Shown here one piece after another: positions 24,570-33,453 of a stretch of 64,000 nt of DNA. Under the pieces are notes generated by a model that was not told where the DNA came from, did no database searches, and worked only from the letters and a program-made list of their open reading frames with translations. The translations under genes and the position numbers were made by a program. Within the stretch, counting starts at the first letter, position 1; every line of letters starts with the position of its first letter. The DNA lies in NCBI GenBank assembly GCA_963715255.1, contig CAVQRN010000002.1:62001-126000 (forward strand). The letters are read 5' to 3'. This DNA comes from JAHEEL01 sp963715255. GTDB lineage: Bacteria > Actinomycetota > Acidimicrobiia > Spongiisociales > UBA5794.

Positions 24570-24575
24570 TACACT
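24570..24575 (+). promoter_or_regulatory. Candidate -10 box of a leaderless promoter
   Basis: TACACT lies 10 nt before the glycosyltransferase ATG (24586), with no Shine-Dalgarno in between. It fits the TANNNT pattern seen before other leaderless-looking starts here. Confidence 0.35.
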
Positions 24576-24585
24576 CACCGCCGAC

Positions 24586-25293
24586 ATGACCTCAGACACA
24601 CCGACGACCCTCTCGGTCGTGATCCCAGTCCACAATGAGGCGGACTACCTCCCCGTCGCACTTGCAGAGCTCTTCGAGGAGATTGCCGGGGTCCCCGCGT
24701 CGATCACCGTCCTGGTGGCCGAAAACGGTTCTACCGATGGCACCGCAGAAGCGGTTCGCGAACTGGTCGACCGGTATCCCGGACTTGCCTTGCTCCAACT
24801 TCCCACTCCGGACTACGGCGCGGCCATGCGGGATGGGTTCCTCTCCACCGACGGCGAGTGGGTCGTCAACTTCGACATCGACTACTTCTCCGGCGAATTC
24901 CTCCGCTCGGTTCTCGCGATCGGCGACGATGCAGATCTGGTCCTGGCCTCGAAGAGGGTCGAGGGCGCAGACGATCGCCGAGGCTACGTCCGCCGTTTCG
25001 CCACGTGGACGTTCAACCAGGTTCTGCGTTTCGTGCTGTCATCCGGCGTCTCGGACACGCATGGCATGAAGGCGATCCGCCGCGATGTCGTCGACCGGAT
25101 CGCCCCGGAAGTGATCTCGACCCAGGATCTGTTCGACACGGAACTCGTCGTCCACGCGGAGCGCGCCGGATACCGCATCGCCGAGGTGCCGGCCGTCGTC
25201 GAGGAGAAGCGTGAGACGAAGAGCAGCCTCGCCAAACGAGTACCGCGCACGCTCAAAGGCGTTTGGCGGATCCGGAAGAGCCTCCGGTCCTGA
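24586..25293 (+). CDS. Family 2 glycosyltransferase
   Basis: 235 residues from ATG 24586; the frame is open far upstream only as a shadow of manB. GT-A fold: LSVVIPVHNEADYLP, VLVAENGSTDGT, DYGAAMRDGF, and the DxD-like NFDIDYFSGEF. No C-terminal membrane segments, so it is a cytoplasmic polyprenyl-phosphate- or nucleotide-sugar-dependent enzyme by analogy. Convergent with a GtrA-like gene 14 nt away. Confidence 0.88.
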   Translation: MTSDTPTTLSVVIPVHNEADYLPVALAELFEEIAGVPASITVLVAENGSTDGTAEAVRELVDRYPGLALLQLPTPDYGAAMRDGFLSTDGEWVVNFDIDYFSGEFLRSVLAIGDDADLVLASKRVEGADDRRGYVRRFATWTFNQVLRFVLSSGVSDTHGMKAIRRDVVDRIAPEVISTQDLFDTELVVHAERAGYRIAEVPAVVEEKRETKSSLAKRVPRTLKGVWRIRKSLRS

Positions 25294-25307
25294 CACTCTC
25301 TGCGATG

Positions 25308-25766
25308 TCAAGCGTCGGCGGGGCTGTTCTCCTGCTCCTCGATGGCCTTCCCGAACACGATGTCGCGATAGGACGCGAACTTCGGGACGAGGATCACGAT
25401 AGAAGTGATCAGGTACACGACATTCGCAGCGATGGTCGACAGCGGTCCGATCAGTGCCTCTGCGAGCCACATCGTGCCGGCAGTGCCGGCCCAAGCGGCA
25501 ACATTGATCAGGTAGAAACGCACCGTCTCGCTGCTTGAGACCTTGCCGTCCTTGATCTCGAACGCCCAGACTCGATTCAAGAGATACGACATGAAGGTGG
25601 TGATCGCGAATGCGACGCTTACGGCGGCCACCGACCACCACCCCATCCAGAGGAAGAGATTGAACAGAGCGAAGGAGACGATCGTGTTCGCGACACCGAC
25701 GAGCCCAACTTTGATGAACTGGCTGAACGCCTCTTTGGTCATGAAGCTGGCGAGATAGCGCCTCAT
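25308..25766 (-). CDS. GtrA-like membrane protein
   Basis: 152 residues with four predicted membrane segments. FIKVGLVGVANTIVSFALF near the start and FMSYLLNRVWAFE in the middle are the GtrA family signature. GtrA proteins are thought to help flip lipid-linked sugars. Coupled to the large membrane protein upstream (ATGA overlap at 25763), with a glycosyltransferase convergent. Confidence 0.9.
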   Translation of the reverse strand: MRRYLASFMTKEAFSQFIKVGLVGVANTIVSFALFNLFLWMGWWSVAAVSVAFAITTFMSYLLNRVWAFEIKDGKVSSSETVRFYLINVAAWAGTAGTMWLAEALIGPLSTIAANVVYLITSIVILVPKFASYRDIVFGKAIEEQENSPADA

Positions 25767-27889
25767 CCGTCGACCTCGGATGACCGAAGCCTGTGCCGCC
25801 GGTATGCATATACCGCCAGCCCGGTGATTGCGATCAACGTGAGAGCCATACCCAGATTCTCGGCAGACGTGTTCCTGAACTCAAGGACGACGTGTTCGCT
25901 CGTCGGGACGACGATCATCAGCGACGGAGCGGCGCGGTACGGTCCATCGGCACCTTCCGCGATCCAATTCGGGAAGTAGGACTCCTTCACGAGGTGCGGC
26001 ACACCAACAGCCGTCGTCGTGAACGTGATTCGGTGGTCGTCATGCACAACGTCAGTCACGACGCCCGTTTCGGCGTACGGCGTCACGGTGGTCAGGCGAT
26101 CATCGACGGCTTCGATCCGCGGCCACTCCTCCGGTCCGGTCTCGACGAGCCAGTTGTCCAGGTGATCGACGTCGTCGTACCACTCGAGTGACGGATCGCG
26201 AAAGTCACCGCCGCCGTCCCACACCGCCGGGCGTACCGATGCAATGTCGACGAAGTCGGAATCGGGGAGTGCGAAGACCGTCCAGGGTGGGGAAACGCCG
26301 ACCTCGATGAGACCGGCGAGCCGAGCTTCCGATGCACCCTTCTCCGTGAAACTCACGTAGTAGGCGACGTCGTACACGGCAAGGTGTGTGATCCCTCGTT
26401 CCAGGTTCAGTCCGCGGTAGTCGAGTCCGCGCACAGGATTCGAAGGTCGTTCGCTGACCTCGGACGCGTTCAGAAAGTGGAACGGGGTCGTGAGCGAGGA
26501 TTCGAAGAACAACCCCTCCATCGAAGGGTGGCCCTCGCTCCAGTACGGGAACAGCATCAGTGCCATCGGGGTCCCATACTTGTTCATATCGGAGTTCGCT
26601 TCCCACATGATGCGACCGGGCGGCAGCGTATCGACCGTTTCCATCAGGGCCTGGTACTCGTGGTAGTCGGTTTTCCCCTCGTATCCCTCGAAGTTCCACT
26701 TGACCCAGCCGGGCACGTCGTGAACGGAGAGCATGGTCGCGGCGAGCACGATGAACCCGACACCGATCGATGCTCCGACAAGAACGGATCGTCGAAGAGG
26801 GACGCGCCGCGAGATCTCGAGAACCGCCAAGCCGAGTGCGATTCCGGCGAACACGTACATGCCGAAGTACCAGTACGGAAGAAGGCGAGCGTTGTACAAG
26901 GCGGTGACACCGATCTTCGGAAGGACGAAATAGCCGGCGAGCGGTAGCAGTGTGAGCCACGCCAGCACCATGACATCGTCACGTCGCAGCATGGTCCACA
27001 TCATCCCGACAAGCCCCAGCACGAGCACAGGAATGAACTCCCCCGGCAGGGGGGACCCAGGATTCGTGTCACCGATGACGTTGGCCACCGGCGCCCATCC
27101 CATGTCGGTGGTCATTCCCTGGAACACCCGGATACCGAGCGGCACGGCCCAGAACGCGCTGATCGCGAAACCGACGACCCACGACGAGACGACCGTTCTC
27201 GGCCCGTTCCTTCTGAAGAGCAGCGACGCTGCGGCAACGACCACGATCATCGTGGTGACGACGTGAGTCATCGCCGTCAGGGCGAGGATGATCCCGGCCC
27301 ACGGCGTGAATCGCCTCCCGAGGCGCGTGTCACGAGCGACCATTCCTAGATAGACGATCGAGAGGGCGAAGGACCACGAGAACGAGAACTCTCCTGCCAG
27401 CGTCGATTTGATGTTGGCACCGAAGATCGAGAAGCTCTCCATGAACACGAACATCGATCCCGTCAGCGCGGCGAGCGCCGCGACCGGGCGCGAGAAGGCG
27501 AGGAGACGCAGAAACGCGTAGGTCGCAACGGGGAGCGCCACAAGTCCGACGATCGTCACAAGCTTGAACGCAACCCCGTATGGGAGGAATACGTCGAGGA
27601 GGACCGTCACGAGCGCAGGGATCGGGAAGTAGAAGTACAGGGCTGGGAATCCCGCGTACCACGAACTTGACCAGCCAAACAGGCGCCCGGATGGCAGCAG
27701 CACGTCCTTCAGGAATTGCGGCAGGAGCACGTGCGCCCCCATGTCGCCACCCGTCGGCGTGTTGGCGACCAGGATTTGTGGGAACCGAATCAACGATCCG
27801 GACCCGATGACGCCGAGAACCCCCGACATGATGAGCAAGATGAGCAGCGTCGGTGCACCGACGAGCAAGATGATCAACCAGGTCGGCAC
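25763..27889 (-). CDS. Large multi-pass membrane protein (PTPS-related / YfhO-like)
   Basis: 708 residues, GTG start. About a dozen hydrophobic segments fill the first ~400 residues, followed by an extracytoplasmic region and a last membrane helix near the C terminus. TPTGGDMGAHVLLPQFLKDVL after the first helix is typical of the '6-pyruvoyl-tetrahydropterin synthase-related membrane protein' group, whose fold resembles GT-C glycosyltransferases. Probably envelope polysaccharide related. The precise reaction is unknown. Confidence 0.7.
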   Translation of the reverse strand: MPTWLIILLVGAPTLLILLIMSGVLGVIGSGSLIRFPQILVANTPTGGDMGAHVLLPQFLKDVLLPSGRLFGWSSSWYAGFPALYFYFPIPALVTVLLDVFLPYGVAFKLVTIVGLVALPVATYAFLRLLAFSRPVAALAALTGSMFVFMESFSIFGANIKSTLAGEFSFSWSFALSIVYLGMVARDTRLGRRFTPWAGIILALTAMTHVVTTMIVVVAAASLLFRRNGPRTVVSSWVVGFAISAFWAVPLGIRVFQGMTTDMGWAPVANVIGDTNPGSPLPGEFIPVLVLGLVGMMWTMLRRDDVMVLAWLTLLPLAGYFVLPKIGVTALYNARLLPYWYFGMYVFAGIALGLAVLEISRRVPLRRSVLVGASIGVGFIVLAATMLSVHDVPGWVKWNFEGYEGKTDYHEYQALMETVDTLPPGRIMWEANSDMNKYGTPMALMLFPYWSEGHPSMEGLFFESSLTTPFHFLNASEVSERPSNPVRGLDYRGLNLERGITHLAVYDVAYYVSFTEKGASEARLAGLIEVGVSPPWTVFALPDSDFVDIASVRPAVWDGGGDFRDPSLEWYDDVDHLDNWLVETGPEEWPRIEAVDDRLTTVTPYAETGVVTDVVHDDHRITFTTTAVGVPHLVKESYFPNWIAEGADGPYRAAPSLMIVVPTSEHVVLEFRNTSAENLGMALTLIAITGLAVYAYRRHRLRSSEVDG

Positions 27890-28009
27890 CGCACCCGTGC
27901 TCGCGGCCTGCCGAAGGCTCAGAAGCAGGGTCCATGACGGCGGACGGGGGCGAGGAGGTCACGGCCGAGAGGCTAGCGATAGCGGCTCGGTAGGGCGGCC
28001 AAGCAGAAC

Positions 28010-28210
28010 CTACGCCTCGCGGCGGGTCACGTCGACCAATGCGTCCAGTTCCAGGTGCTCTCCGTCGCGATTCCACCACTTCGATTCGCACCGATGACAA
28101 GAGCAGAACACTACTTCTGATCCGTCAGGGAGTTTGAGTTCGATCTCGATCACGGTGTCCTGACCGCATGTGCTGCAGCGGAGTCCGTCGCTGGTAGTAG
28201 GCCGTGCCAT
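28010..28210 (-). CDS. Small zinc-ribbon protein
   Basis: 66 residues. Two CxxC knuckles (CSTCGQD and CSCHRCESKWW) suggest a zinc ribbon. This type of small protein recurs in actinobacteria near DUF3499 and sugar-phosphate genes. No function known. ATG start at 28210. The octamer pair at 28221-28271 lies just upstream. Confidence 0.7.
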   Translation of the reverse strand: MARPTTSDGLRCSTCGQDTVIEIELKLPDGSEVVFCSCHRCESKWWNRDGEHLELDALVDVTRREA

Positions 28211-28220
28211 GGGGTGAAGA

Positions 28221-28271
28221 GTAGCGCAGTAGAGCAGTAGCAGGCAACGCAGTACTGATCTACTGATCTAC
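28221..28271. repeat. Inverted pair of GTAGNNNA octamer arrays
   Basis: Three + strand units (GTAGCGCA, GTAGAGCA, GTAGCAGG; 28221-28244) face two minus-strand GTAGATCA units (28271-28256). The minus-strand units encode the last codons and TAG stop (28262-28260) of the upstream 94-residue gene. Confidence 0.68.
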
Positions 28272-28544
28272 TGCTTCCGGCAGATCTTCGAGCTTCCCGA
28301 GGTAGCGGGATCGTCGCTTCCCATCCTCGGTCCAGTATGCATACCAGTAGGGACCGTGGGGGCACCGGGTGCAGTTGTCTTTCCCGCATCGGACCATCTG
28401 TTTCCGCAGCTTGACCTCGGGCCCCGACCCCGGCAGATCCACACCGCGTCCCTCGAGGCGAGCCTTGGCAAGAATGTAGAGCCGGCGCAACCCGTGTTCG
28501 TCCATTTCTCGCACTGCCTCGAGAACGTCCCTGTCGATCGACAC
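28260..28544 (-). CDS. Hypothetical protein with CGKxxCxxCPHGPYWY motif
   Basis: 94 residues. A helical N terminus is followed by QMVRCGKDNCTRCPHGPYWY and KRRSRYLGK. This Cys cluster plus HGPYWY/YLG pattern recurs in small bacterial proteins (DUF6788-like) that may bind zinc and nucleic acid. No function is assigned. It stops inside an octamer array. Confidence 0.65.
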   Translation of the reverse strand: MSIDRDVLEAVREMDEHGLRRLYILAKARLEGRGVDLPGSGPEVKLRKQMVRCGKDNCTRCPHGPYWYAYWTEDGKRRSRYLGKLEDLPEAVDQ

Positions 28545-28552
28545 CCCGCCCC

Positions 28553-28768
28553 CTACGCCGGACCCGAAGCGAACAACGTCGGCTGAGACCTACGGTCATG
28601 CAGCACCCAACCAACCGGTGGCGTGACGCGATCGGCATGGACCGTGCACAGCGGGTAGCGAGTACCCGGAGCGGGAGAACCTTCGCTGTCGACGAGCCAC
28701 GCCTCACGGCGCTCGTACGCATAGGTGAGAGACGAGGTGGAGTTCAATGAGCAACGTACGCAGGTCAT
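28553..28768 (-). CDS. DUF3499-like actinobacterial protein
   Basis: 71 residues from ATG 28768 (MTCVRCS); starts at 28810 or 28867 are possible but overlap the upstream gene. CVRC, SLTYAYERREAWL and YPLCTVHADRVTPPVGW match the DUF3499 pattern of an N-terminal Cys pair and CxxHAxRxxxPxGW. Unknown function; usually found near manB/ahcY in actinobacteria. Confidence 0.65.
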   Translation of the reverse strand: MTCVRCSLNSTSSLTYAYERREAWLVDSEGSPAPGTRYPLCTVHADRVTPPVGWVLHDRRSQPTLFASGPA

Positions 28769-28820
28769 GGCCGCGCGAACATAGGGGCCGAGGCGAGAGG
28801 AACCAAGCATCTCGGGAATC

Positions 28821-29201
28821 TCATCTGATCCCAGCCTTCCGGATCGCCTTGTCCAGGCGGCCACCATCTGGCGTGCCGGTCTCGAATAGGACGCTCCGCC
28901 CTTCGGCGTCGAGGATGACGACCAGCGGCACGGCTTCGATCGCGTATCGATCGAAGAGTTCGGGCTCGAGTTCCCACGTTACCTCACGAGTCGCGACGCC
29001 GGCCCGGCTCACAATCCTCATCGTTTCGGTACAGGTGTCGCAGTCCGTCGAAGTGAAGACGACGACACCAGGCCGGGATCCGAGGCCTTCGAGATCGACG
29101 GGAGGATGCGGCGGCCGCTGCCACCGACCGACAAGTCGGGCGGCGCCCACAACAATGACCACCAGTGCCAGCACGAGAACGAGACGGAGCGGAGTGCTCA
29201 T
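28821..29201 (-). CDS. Membrane-anchored thioredoxin-fold protein
   Basis: 126 residues. N-terminal membrane anchor (LVLVLALVVIVVGAARLVG), then a thioredoxin-like core with VVVFTSTDCDTCTETM, where CDTC is the CxxC site, and a cis-Pro in AIEAVPLVVILD. Likely an extracytoplasmic redox protein. It overlaps the DUF5719-like gene by ATGA (29198) and is probably cotranscribed. Confidence 0.78.
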   Translation of the reverse strand: MSTPLRLVLVLALVVIVVGAARLVGRWQRPPHPPVDLEGLGSRPGVVVFTSTDCDTCTETMRIVSRAGVATREVTWELEPELFDRYAIEAVPLVVILDAEGRSVLFETGTPDGGRLDKAIRKAGIR

Positions 29202-30661
29202 CCGACGCCGACACCGCCGACGAAAGCCACCCCTTGAGGCCCTGCAATCGACACTGCAACCGAGACCGGCAGACTCGCATTGACGAGCATCCCGGAGTTG
29301 CCGGACTCGGAGAGCGAAGGGACGGGGATTTCCACATATCCGCCGGGTGGGATCACGATCTTCTCAGATCGAAGTGCGGAGACGCCGAGCGGACTCACCG
29401 TCACCGTCGCAGCTTCGGCGGAGGGATTCAGTATCCAGATCGAGGTCTCTGCTCCCGGCACGACTCCGAGGCCGGGAACGAGCCACCGCTCGAGCACATC
29501 CGTGTTTCCCGGCATTGCCGCCATACCGTCGTAGGAGATGGGCCCTTCGACTTCCTCGCCCTCCGCTGTATCGGTCGCCGCTTCGTCGGTCGCCGCTTCA
29601 TCCGCGGTACCGCCGCCCGGGTCTTCCTCAGGTGGTACGACGCCGGTCCTCGGGAACGTGCCGTCCGGCGCCGCCTGGATGATCGCGCCGATGGGAGCGT
29701 TGGATCGCACCCGCACGGCGAAGGGCGGATCGGCCAGGTCTGACAAGTGAATTCGCACCGGCTCGAGCGGCGAGACGATCATTCCATCGGCGTCGGGTAT
29801 CGGGCCCTCCGGCGTGAAGAGATCGATCGCGATCGTTGCCCCAACGGCGCCGCCGTTCGAGATAACCAGCGTTGGCTCCAATCCCGGGAGGCTCGTCACG
29901 GGGAAATCCCAGACGGTCGCCTGCCCCGTGCCCGGCCAGGACGCCTCGTCGGTTCCGTTGTTGAGCACGAGACTCGGAATGACGATCCCGCTCTCGGATG
30001 TCACGGTGAGCGTGACCATGTCGAGGAATGGGATGACACGGGAGAGGTCTTCGGTCAACCACGAACGTCCGGGGACGTCGATGCTCTCGAACCCGGCAAG
30101 CGGAGATCTACCGAATTCGGTGATCGCTTCGACCGTGACCTTGGCACTCTCCGCGAACGGATTGAACAACTGGAGTTCGAGTTTGAACCCTTCCGCGGTG
30201 ATGCCACCGACCAGTTGCCACTCCTTGGGAACCGACGCGACACACCGATCCCCCGTGAGCATATCCTCCGACCACATCACCATCGTCGTGACTGCCGGTC
30301 CGTCATCGAACTCCACGACGCCGGGTGACGTGCCGCGGCGAGCGATATCGCCGACGTCGATGCTTCGGGCCCCTGGACCGCGGAGGCGGAGCTCACTGAT
30401 GGCCGGCTCTTCAGTCGGATTCGGATTCGGGAGCGTGATCGTCGCATCAACGTCGATCATCGAAGCCAGATTGAACGCTGAATCTCGAAGGGCCCCGGAG
30501 ACCACCCACGGGCAGTACCAGGCGCTTGGATCACCGGTCGCTCCGACCGCTTCCGGTGCCGGTATCCCGAAGTCCGGCGGACGCATCTGAACCGGTCCGG
30601 TCTGAGCGAGAGCGAGCGCTCCGACAACAGCCACGATGATGACAGCTGCGACCCGTCTCAT
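29198..30661 (-). CDS. DUF5719-like secreted/anchored protein
   Basis: 487 residues from ATG 30661 (MRRVAAVIIVAVVGALALAQ), which gives a signal anchor; the frame upstream to 30811 is shadow. The rest is beta-rich with repeated blocks such as LVLNNGTDEASWPG, ISNGGAVGATIAIDLF and LVNASLPVSVAVS, plus an Ala/Asp/Glu/Thr low-complexity stretch near residues 362-385. It follows a large glycosyltransferase with a 4-nt overlap, a pairing common in actinobacteria. Function unknown, presumably cell envelope. Confidence 0.72.
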   Translation of the reverse strand: MRRVAAVIIVAVVGALALAQTGPVQMRPPDFGIPAPEAVGATGDPSAWYCPWVVSGALRDSAFNLASMIDVDATITLPNPNPTEEPAISELRLRGPGARSIDVGDIARRGTSPGVVEFDDGPAVTTMVMWSEDMLTGDRCVASVPKEWQLVGGITAEGFKLELQLFNPFAESAKVTVEAITEFGRSPLAGFESIDVPGRSWLTEDLSRVIPFLDMVTLTVTSESGIVIPSLVLNNGTDEASWPGTGQATVWDFPVTSLPGLEPTLVISNGGAVGATIAIDLFTPEGPIPDADGMIVSPLEPVRIHLSDLADPPFAVRVRSNAPIGAIIQAAPDGTFPRTGVVPPEEDPGGGTADEAATDEAATDTAEGEEVEGPISYDGMAAMPGNTDVLERWLVPGLGVVPGAETSIWILNPSAEAATVTVSPLGVSALRSEKIVIPPGGYVEIPVPSLSESGNSGMLVNASLPVSVAVSIAGPQGVAFVGGVGVG

Positions 30662-33453
30662 CCGAATCTCCTCCCGGTCCACGCGATTCCGACAAGGGCG
30701 GCGAGCCACACCGCGGCTCCGATGGCCTGCAGGCGGCGAGCTTCGATGGGTTCGAAGCCGACCCAACCGGCCGCGGCCGTCAATCCGTTGCCCCAACCGA
30801 TCTGCTCCCATTCACCCGGACCCCAACGATCGTTGGCGTTCTCCCTGACTTCGAGGCCAACCCCAAACTCCGATGTGCCTTCGTAGCCGGTTCCGGCACG
30901 CGTCCACGACGAGCCTTCGGCGCTGATGGAGCGAACGGCGTTCTCAGCCTCGTTCTCGAACGTTGTGTTGGACAGCCCGCCGCCGAGCGGCACCAGATCG
31001 AGTTGGCCGACGAAGATCGTCCTCCACGCATCAGCGAACGGGTCCTTCTCGGTCTCGGCGAGCACAACGACCCACCGAACACCGAATGGGGCAAGTAACT
31101 CACCCCAGCGTTTCGTCTGCCCATCGATGATCGTCTGCAGCGTCTCCGCTGGCGCGCGTCGTCGCCGACCCTGGCCGCGGGCAAGTATGTCTCCCACGAC
31201 TCCGGCATCGGCGCAGACACCAGCCGGTATGCCGCGCCGTCGATGATTCGATCGTCGCCGGGGAGGTTTCCCGGCGCACCTAACACAAGGATCCTCGATG
31301 CGGTTGGATCGCCCGGTCGCACGGCTGAGAACGTGAACGCCTCCCGGTACTCGTCGCCTGGATATCCGGCGCGGCCGCCCAGGATCGTAACGGCGGACGC
31401 CGCCACGAGGAAGACTGATGCCCGCGACCGCTATTCCTGCAACGATGCGGCGCCAACCCCCTACTTCACGCACCCGTGTGATCGCTTCGAATGACGGACC
31501 GATGATGAGTCCGACGCCGAGCGACACGGCCGCAAGGCTCACACTCTCGATCTCCCGACCTGATCCGAGTCCCGCGGACCGAGCGAGGAATGCACCGGAG
31601 ACGGCCACGATCGCACCCCAACCTGCCACCAGTGCGAGTCGCTGCGGCGCTGCCACGAGTGCGGCAGCAGCGGCGATCCCAGCGACGACGGCCGTCACTC
31701 CCGGCAGTACCCAGTACGCGTCTCCGTCCGTGACGAAGCGGTGGAGATCGGCAGTGCCGAGCCATGGGAAAAGTAGCGGAACGGCGAGGACCGCACCGAT
31801 CAGCGAGACACCGACGGCCCGCCATGCGGCGGCGTCGGTGAGGTTGAGCAGGGCCCATACGAGTAGTACGACAACCGGCACCGCGAGGGTGAGCGGCGCG
31901 AGAGCGGCGGTGACGCCTGCAAGGACCGCGACGGCCGCGATTCGCCCGACTCTCGCGACCCACGAGGCAGGAAACGGCGCGAGAGCAAAACGCATCGACC
32001 AGGGGATGAGCCCGATGGCGATCGCAACTCCGACAGCGGTCTCCTGAGCCACGGCCTGCGCCGCGGGGCCTGAGACGTAGACGATCCCGGCGAGGGTCCC
32101 TGCCACGGCACCGATGCCCCATGTCCTCAGCAGACGAACCACTCCCCAGATTCCAAGGAGCCATGATCCTGCGGTTAGTGCGTACTCGGCAAGATGCCGG
32201 CTGTCGAGGAGGATGGTCTGAACCAACCCGGTGAGCGCTATGAATGGACGGAGCGGCTCGACCGATCCGAGCCCCGCCGGGTTCCAGCCTCCTGCGTATG
32301 CGGAGATGGCGCTCGGCCCAGAATCACCGAATGGGAGGCTGTACCCGACCGCAGGCAATCCAAGGGACCAGATGCTCCGGGCGGCGAGAAGGACGAACAC
32401 CAATGCGGCTGCTCCCACGATGAACGACGGTCGCCTGAGCTCGTCGCCGACCGTTTCGATCGAGAGCCGGTCCTCGCCCGGGAGTCTCAGTCGGATCCGA
32501 TCGGAGAGCTCCGTTACGACCGACTTGAGGGCCACCGAACCGCTGATCTGATACCTGAAGAGCTCGGCGTCGCCGACCACTCGCCCCTTGCGCGCCGCTC
32601 GGCGTCCACGGAGTGTGTCCGGCAGCATGAACAGATTCCACAGCCACGATCTCAGCCAGTGGAAGAATCGCCACCGGCCGAGGAAGAGAGACAAGAAGGA
32701 TTGGACGAAACCGGAGAGGAATGCCATCGGCAGCGCCCAGAGCAGCGTCATCGGCCCGTAGACCTTGATCATCGCCCGGATGCGCCCGGCGCGCTCTCGC
32801 CATTGATCGACCTCCCTGCTGTCGTCGTGGGCAAGCACCTCCGACGAAGGGACCACGATGACGCGCGCGCCCCGAAGCCGCGCTCGCTGGCAGAGGTCGA
32901 CCGCCGCGGCGTAGGGTGCCATCGCAGCATCCGGACCGCCGAGACCACGAACAAGGTCCATTCGAATGAGTGTTGACTGTCCAGCGACGGCAGCAACGTC
33001 CCGAACGACGTCGTACTGGCCTTGGTCGCGTTCATCCTCGTCGAGACCCGTGTACGGGGTCTCGAACACGTCGGTCGCGAAACCTGAGGAGAGCAGCCGA
33101 TCAGGGTCGTTCTCGTCGAGGATCTTCGAGCCGGAAACCGAGGCGTCGAGACGAGTCTGCCCGGCTACCAGCGCTTCGAGGGCGTCGGGTCGAGGGCGTA
33201 CACCTCCAAGAACGAACCACAGATAGCTGGCGTCGCCGCAGGCGGCGATGAGGCCACCGCTACCTGCAATCCACTCGACGCCGCGAGCGGTGGCGAGACG
33301 GCGCGTGTCTTTGTCACCACCGACCACGATGACCCGCTGTGTTTCGTACACTTGCTGCTGGATCGATTCGATGGTCGCTGGAAGATCGGCGCTGCGTCGA
33401 GCAACGATCGCGACCGCGACAGATTCTGGGCTTGCGCCCTCCGGAGATGACAT
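30658..33453 (-). CDS. Large membrane glycosyltransferase, with an out-of-frame segment
   Basis: About 931 residues from ATG 33453 (an ATG at 33465 adds four). The N-terminal ~240 residues resemble a GT-A glycosyltransferase (VAVAIVARRSADLPATIESI, DLCQRARLRGARVIVVPS), followed by many membrane segments and an extracytoplasmic C-terminal part ending in a membrane helix. Residues ~676-764 are Arg-rich nonsense in this frame, while another frame over 31425-31165 reads sensibly (VTILGGRAGYPGDEYREAFT through PMPESWETYLPAARVGDD). Two compensating indels near 31425 and 31163 therefore exist. The start codon shares CATG with divergent cofD. Confidence 0.75.
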   Translation of the reverse strand: MSSPEGASPESVAVAIVARRSADLPATIESIQQQVYETQRVIVVGGDKDTRRLATARGVEWIAGSGGLIAACGDASYLWFVLGGVRPRPDALEALVAGQTRLDASVSGSKILDENDPDRLLSSGFATDVFETPYTGLDEDERDQGQYDVVRDVAAVAGQSTLIRMDLVRGLGGPDAAMAPYAAAVDLCQRARLRGARVIVVPSSEVLAHDDSREVDQWRERAGRIRAMIKVYGPMTLLWALPMAFLSGFVQSFLSLFLGRWRFFHWLRSWLWNLFMLPDTLRGRRAARKGRVVGDAELFRYQISGSVALKSVVTELSDRIRLRLPGEDRLSIETVGDELRRPSFIVGAAALVFVLLAARSIWSLGLPAVGYSLPFGDSGPSAISAYAGGWNPAGLGSVEPLRPFIALTGLVQTILLDSRHLAEYALTAGSWLLGIWGVVRLLRTWGIGAVAGTLAGIVYVSGPAAQAVAQETAVGVAIAIGLIPWSMRFALAPFPASWVARVGRIAAVAVLAGVTAALAPLTLAVPVVVLLVWALLNLTDAAAWRAVGVSLIGAVLAVPLLFPWLGTADLHRFVTDGDAYWVLPGVTAVVAGIAAAAALVAAPQRLALVAGWGAIVAVSGAFLARSAGLGSGREIESVSLAAVSLGVGLIIGPSFEAITRVREVGGWRRIVAGIAVAGISLPRGGVRRYDPGRPRRISRRRVPGGVHVLSRATGRSNRIEDPCVRCAGKPPRRRSNHRRRGIPAGVCADAGVVGDILARGQGRRRRAPAETLQTIIDGQTKRWGELLAPFGVRWVVVLAETEKDPFADAWRTIFVGQLDLVPLGGGLSNTTFENEAENAVRSISAEGSSWTRAGTGYEGTSEFGVGLEVRENANDRWGPGEWEQIGWGNGLTAAAGWVGFEPIEARRLQAIGAAVWLAALVGIAWTGRRFG

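Noticed and set aside
23386..24585. Upstream extension of the glycosyltransferase frame
   Set aside because: Antisense to manB; the family start is MTSDTPTTLSVVIP at 24586.
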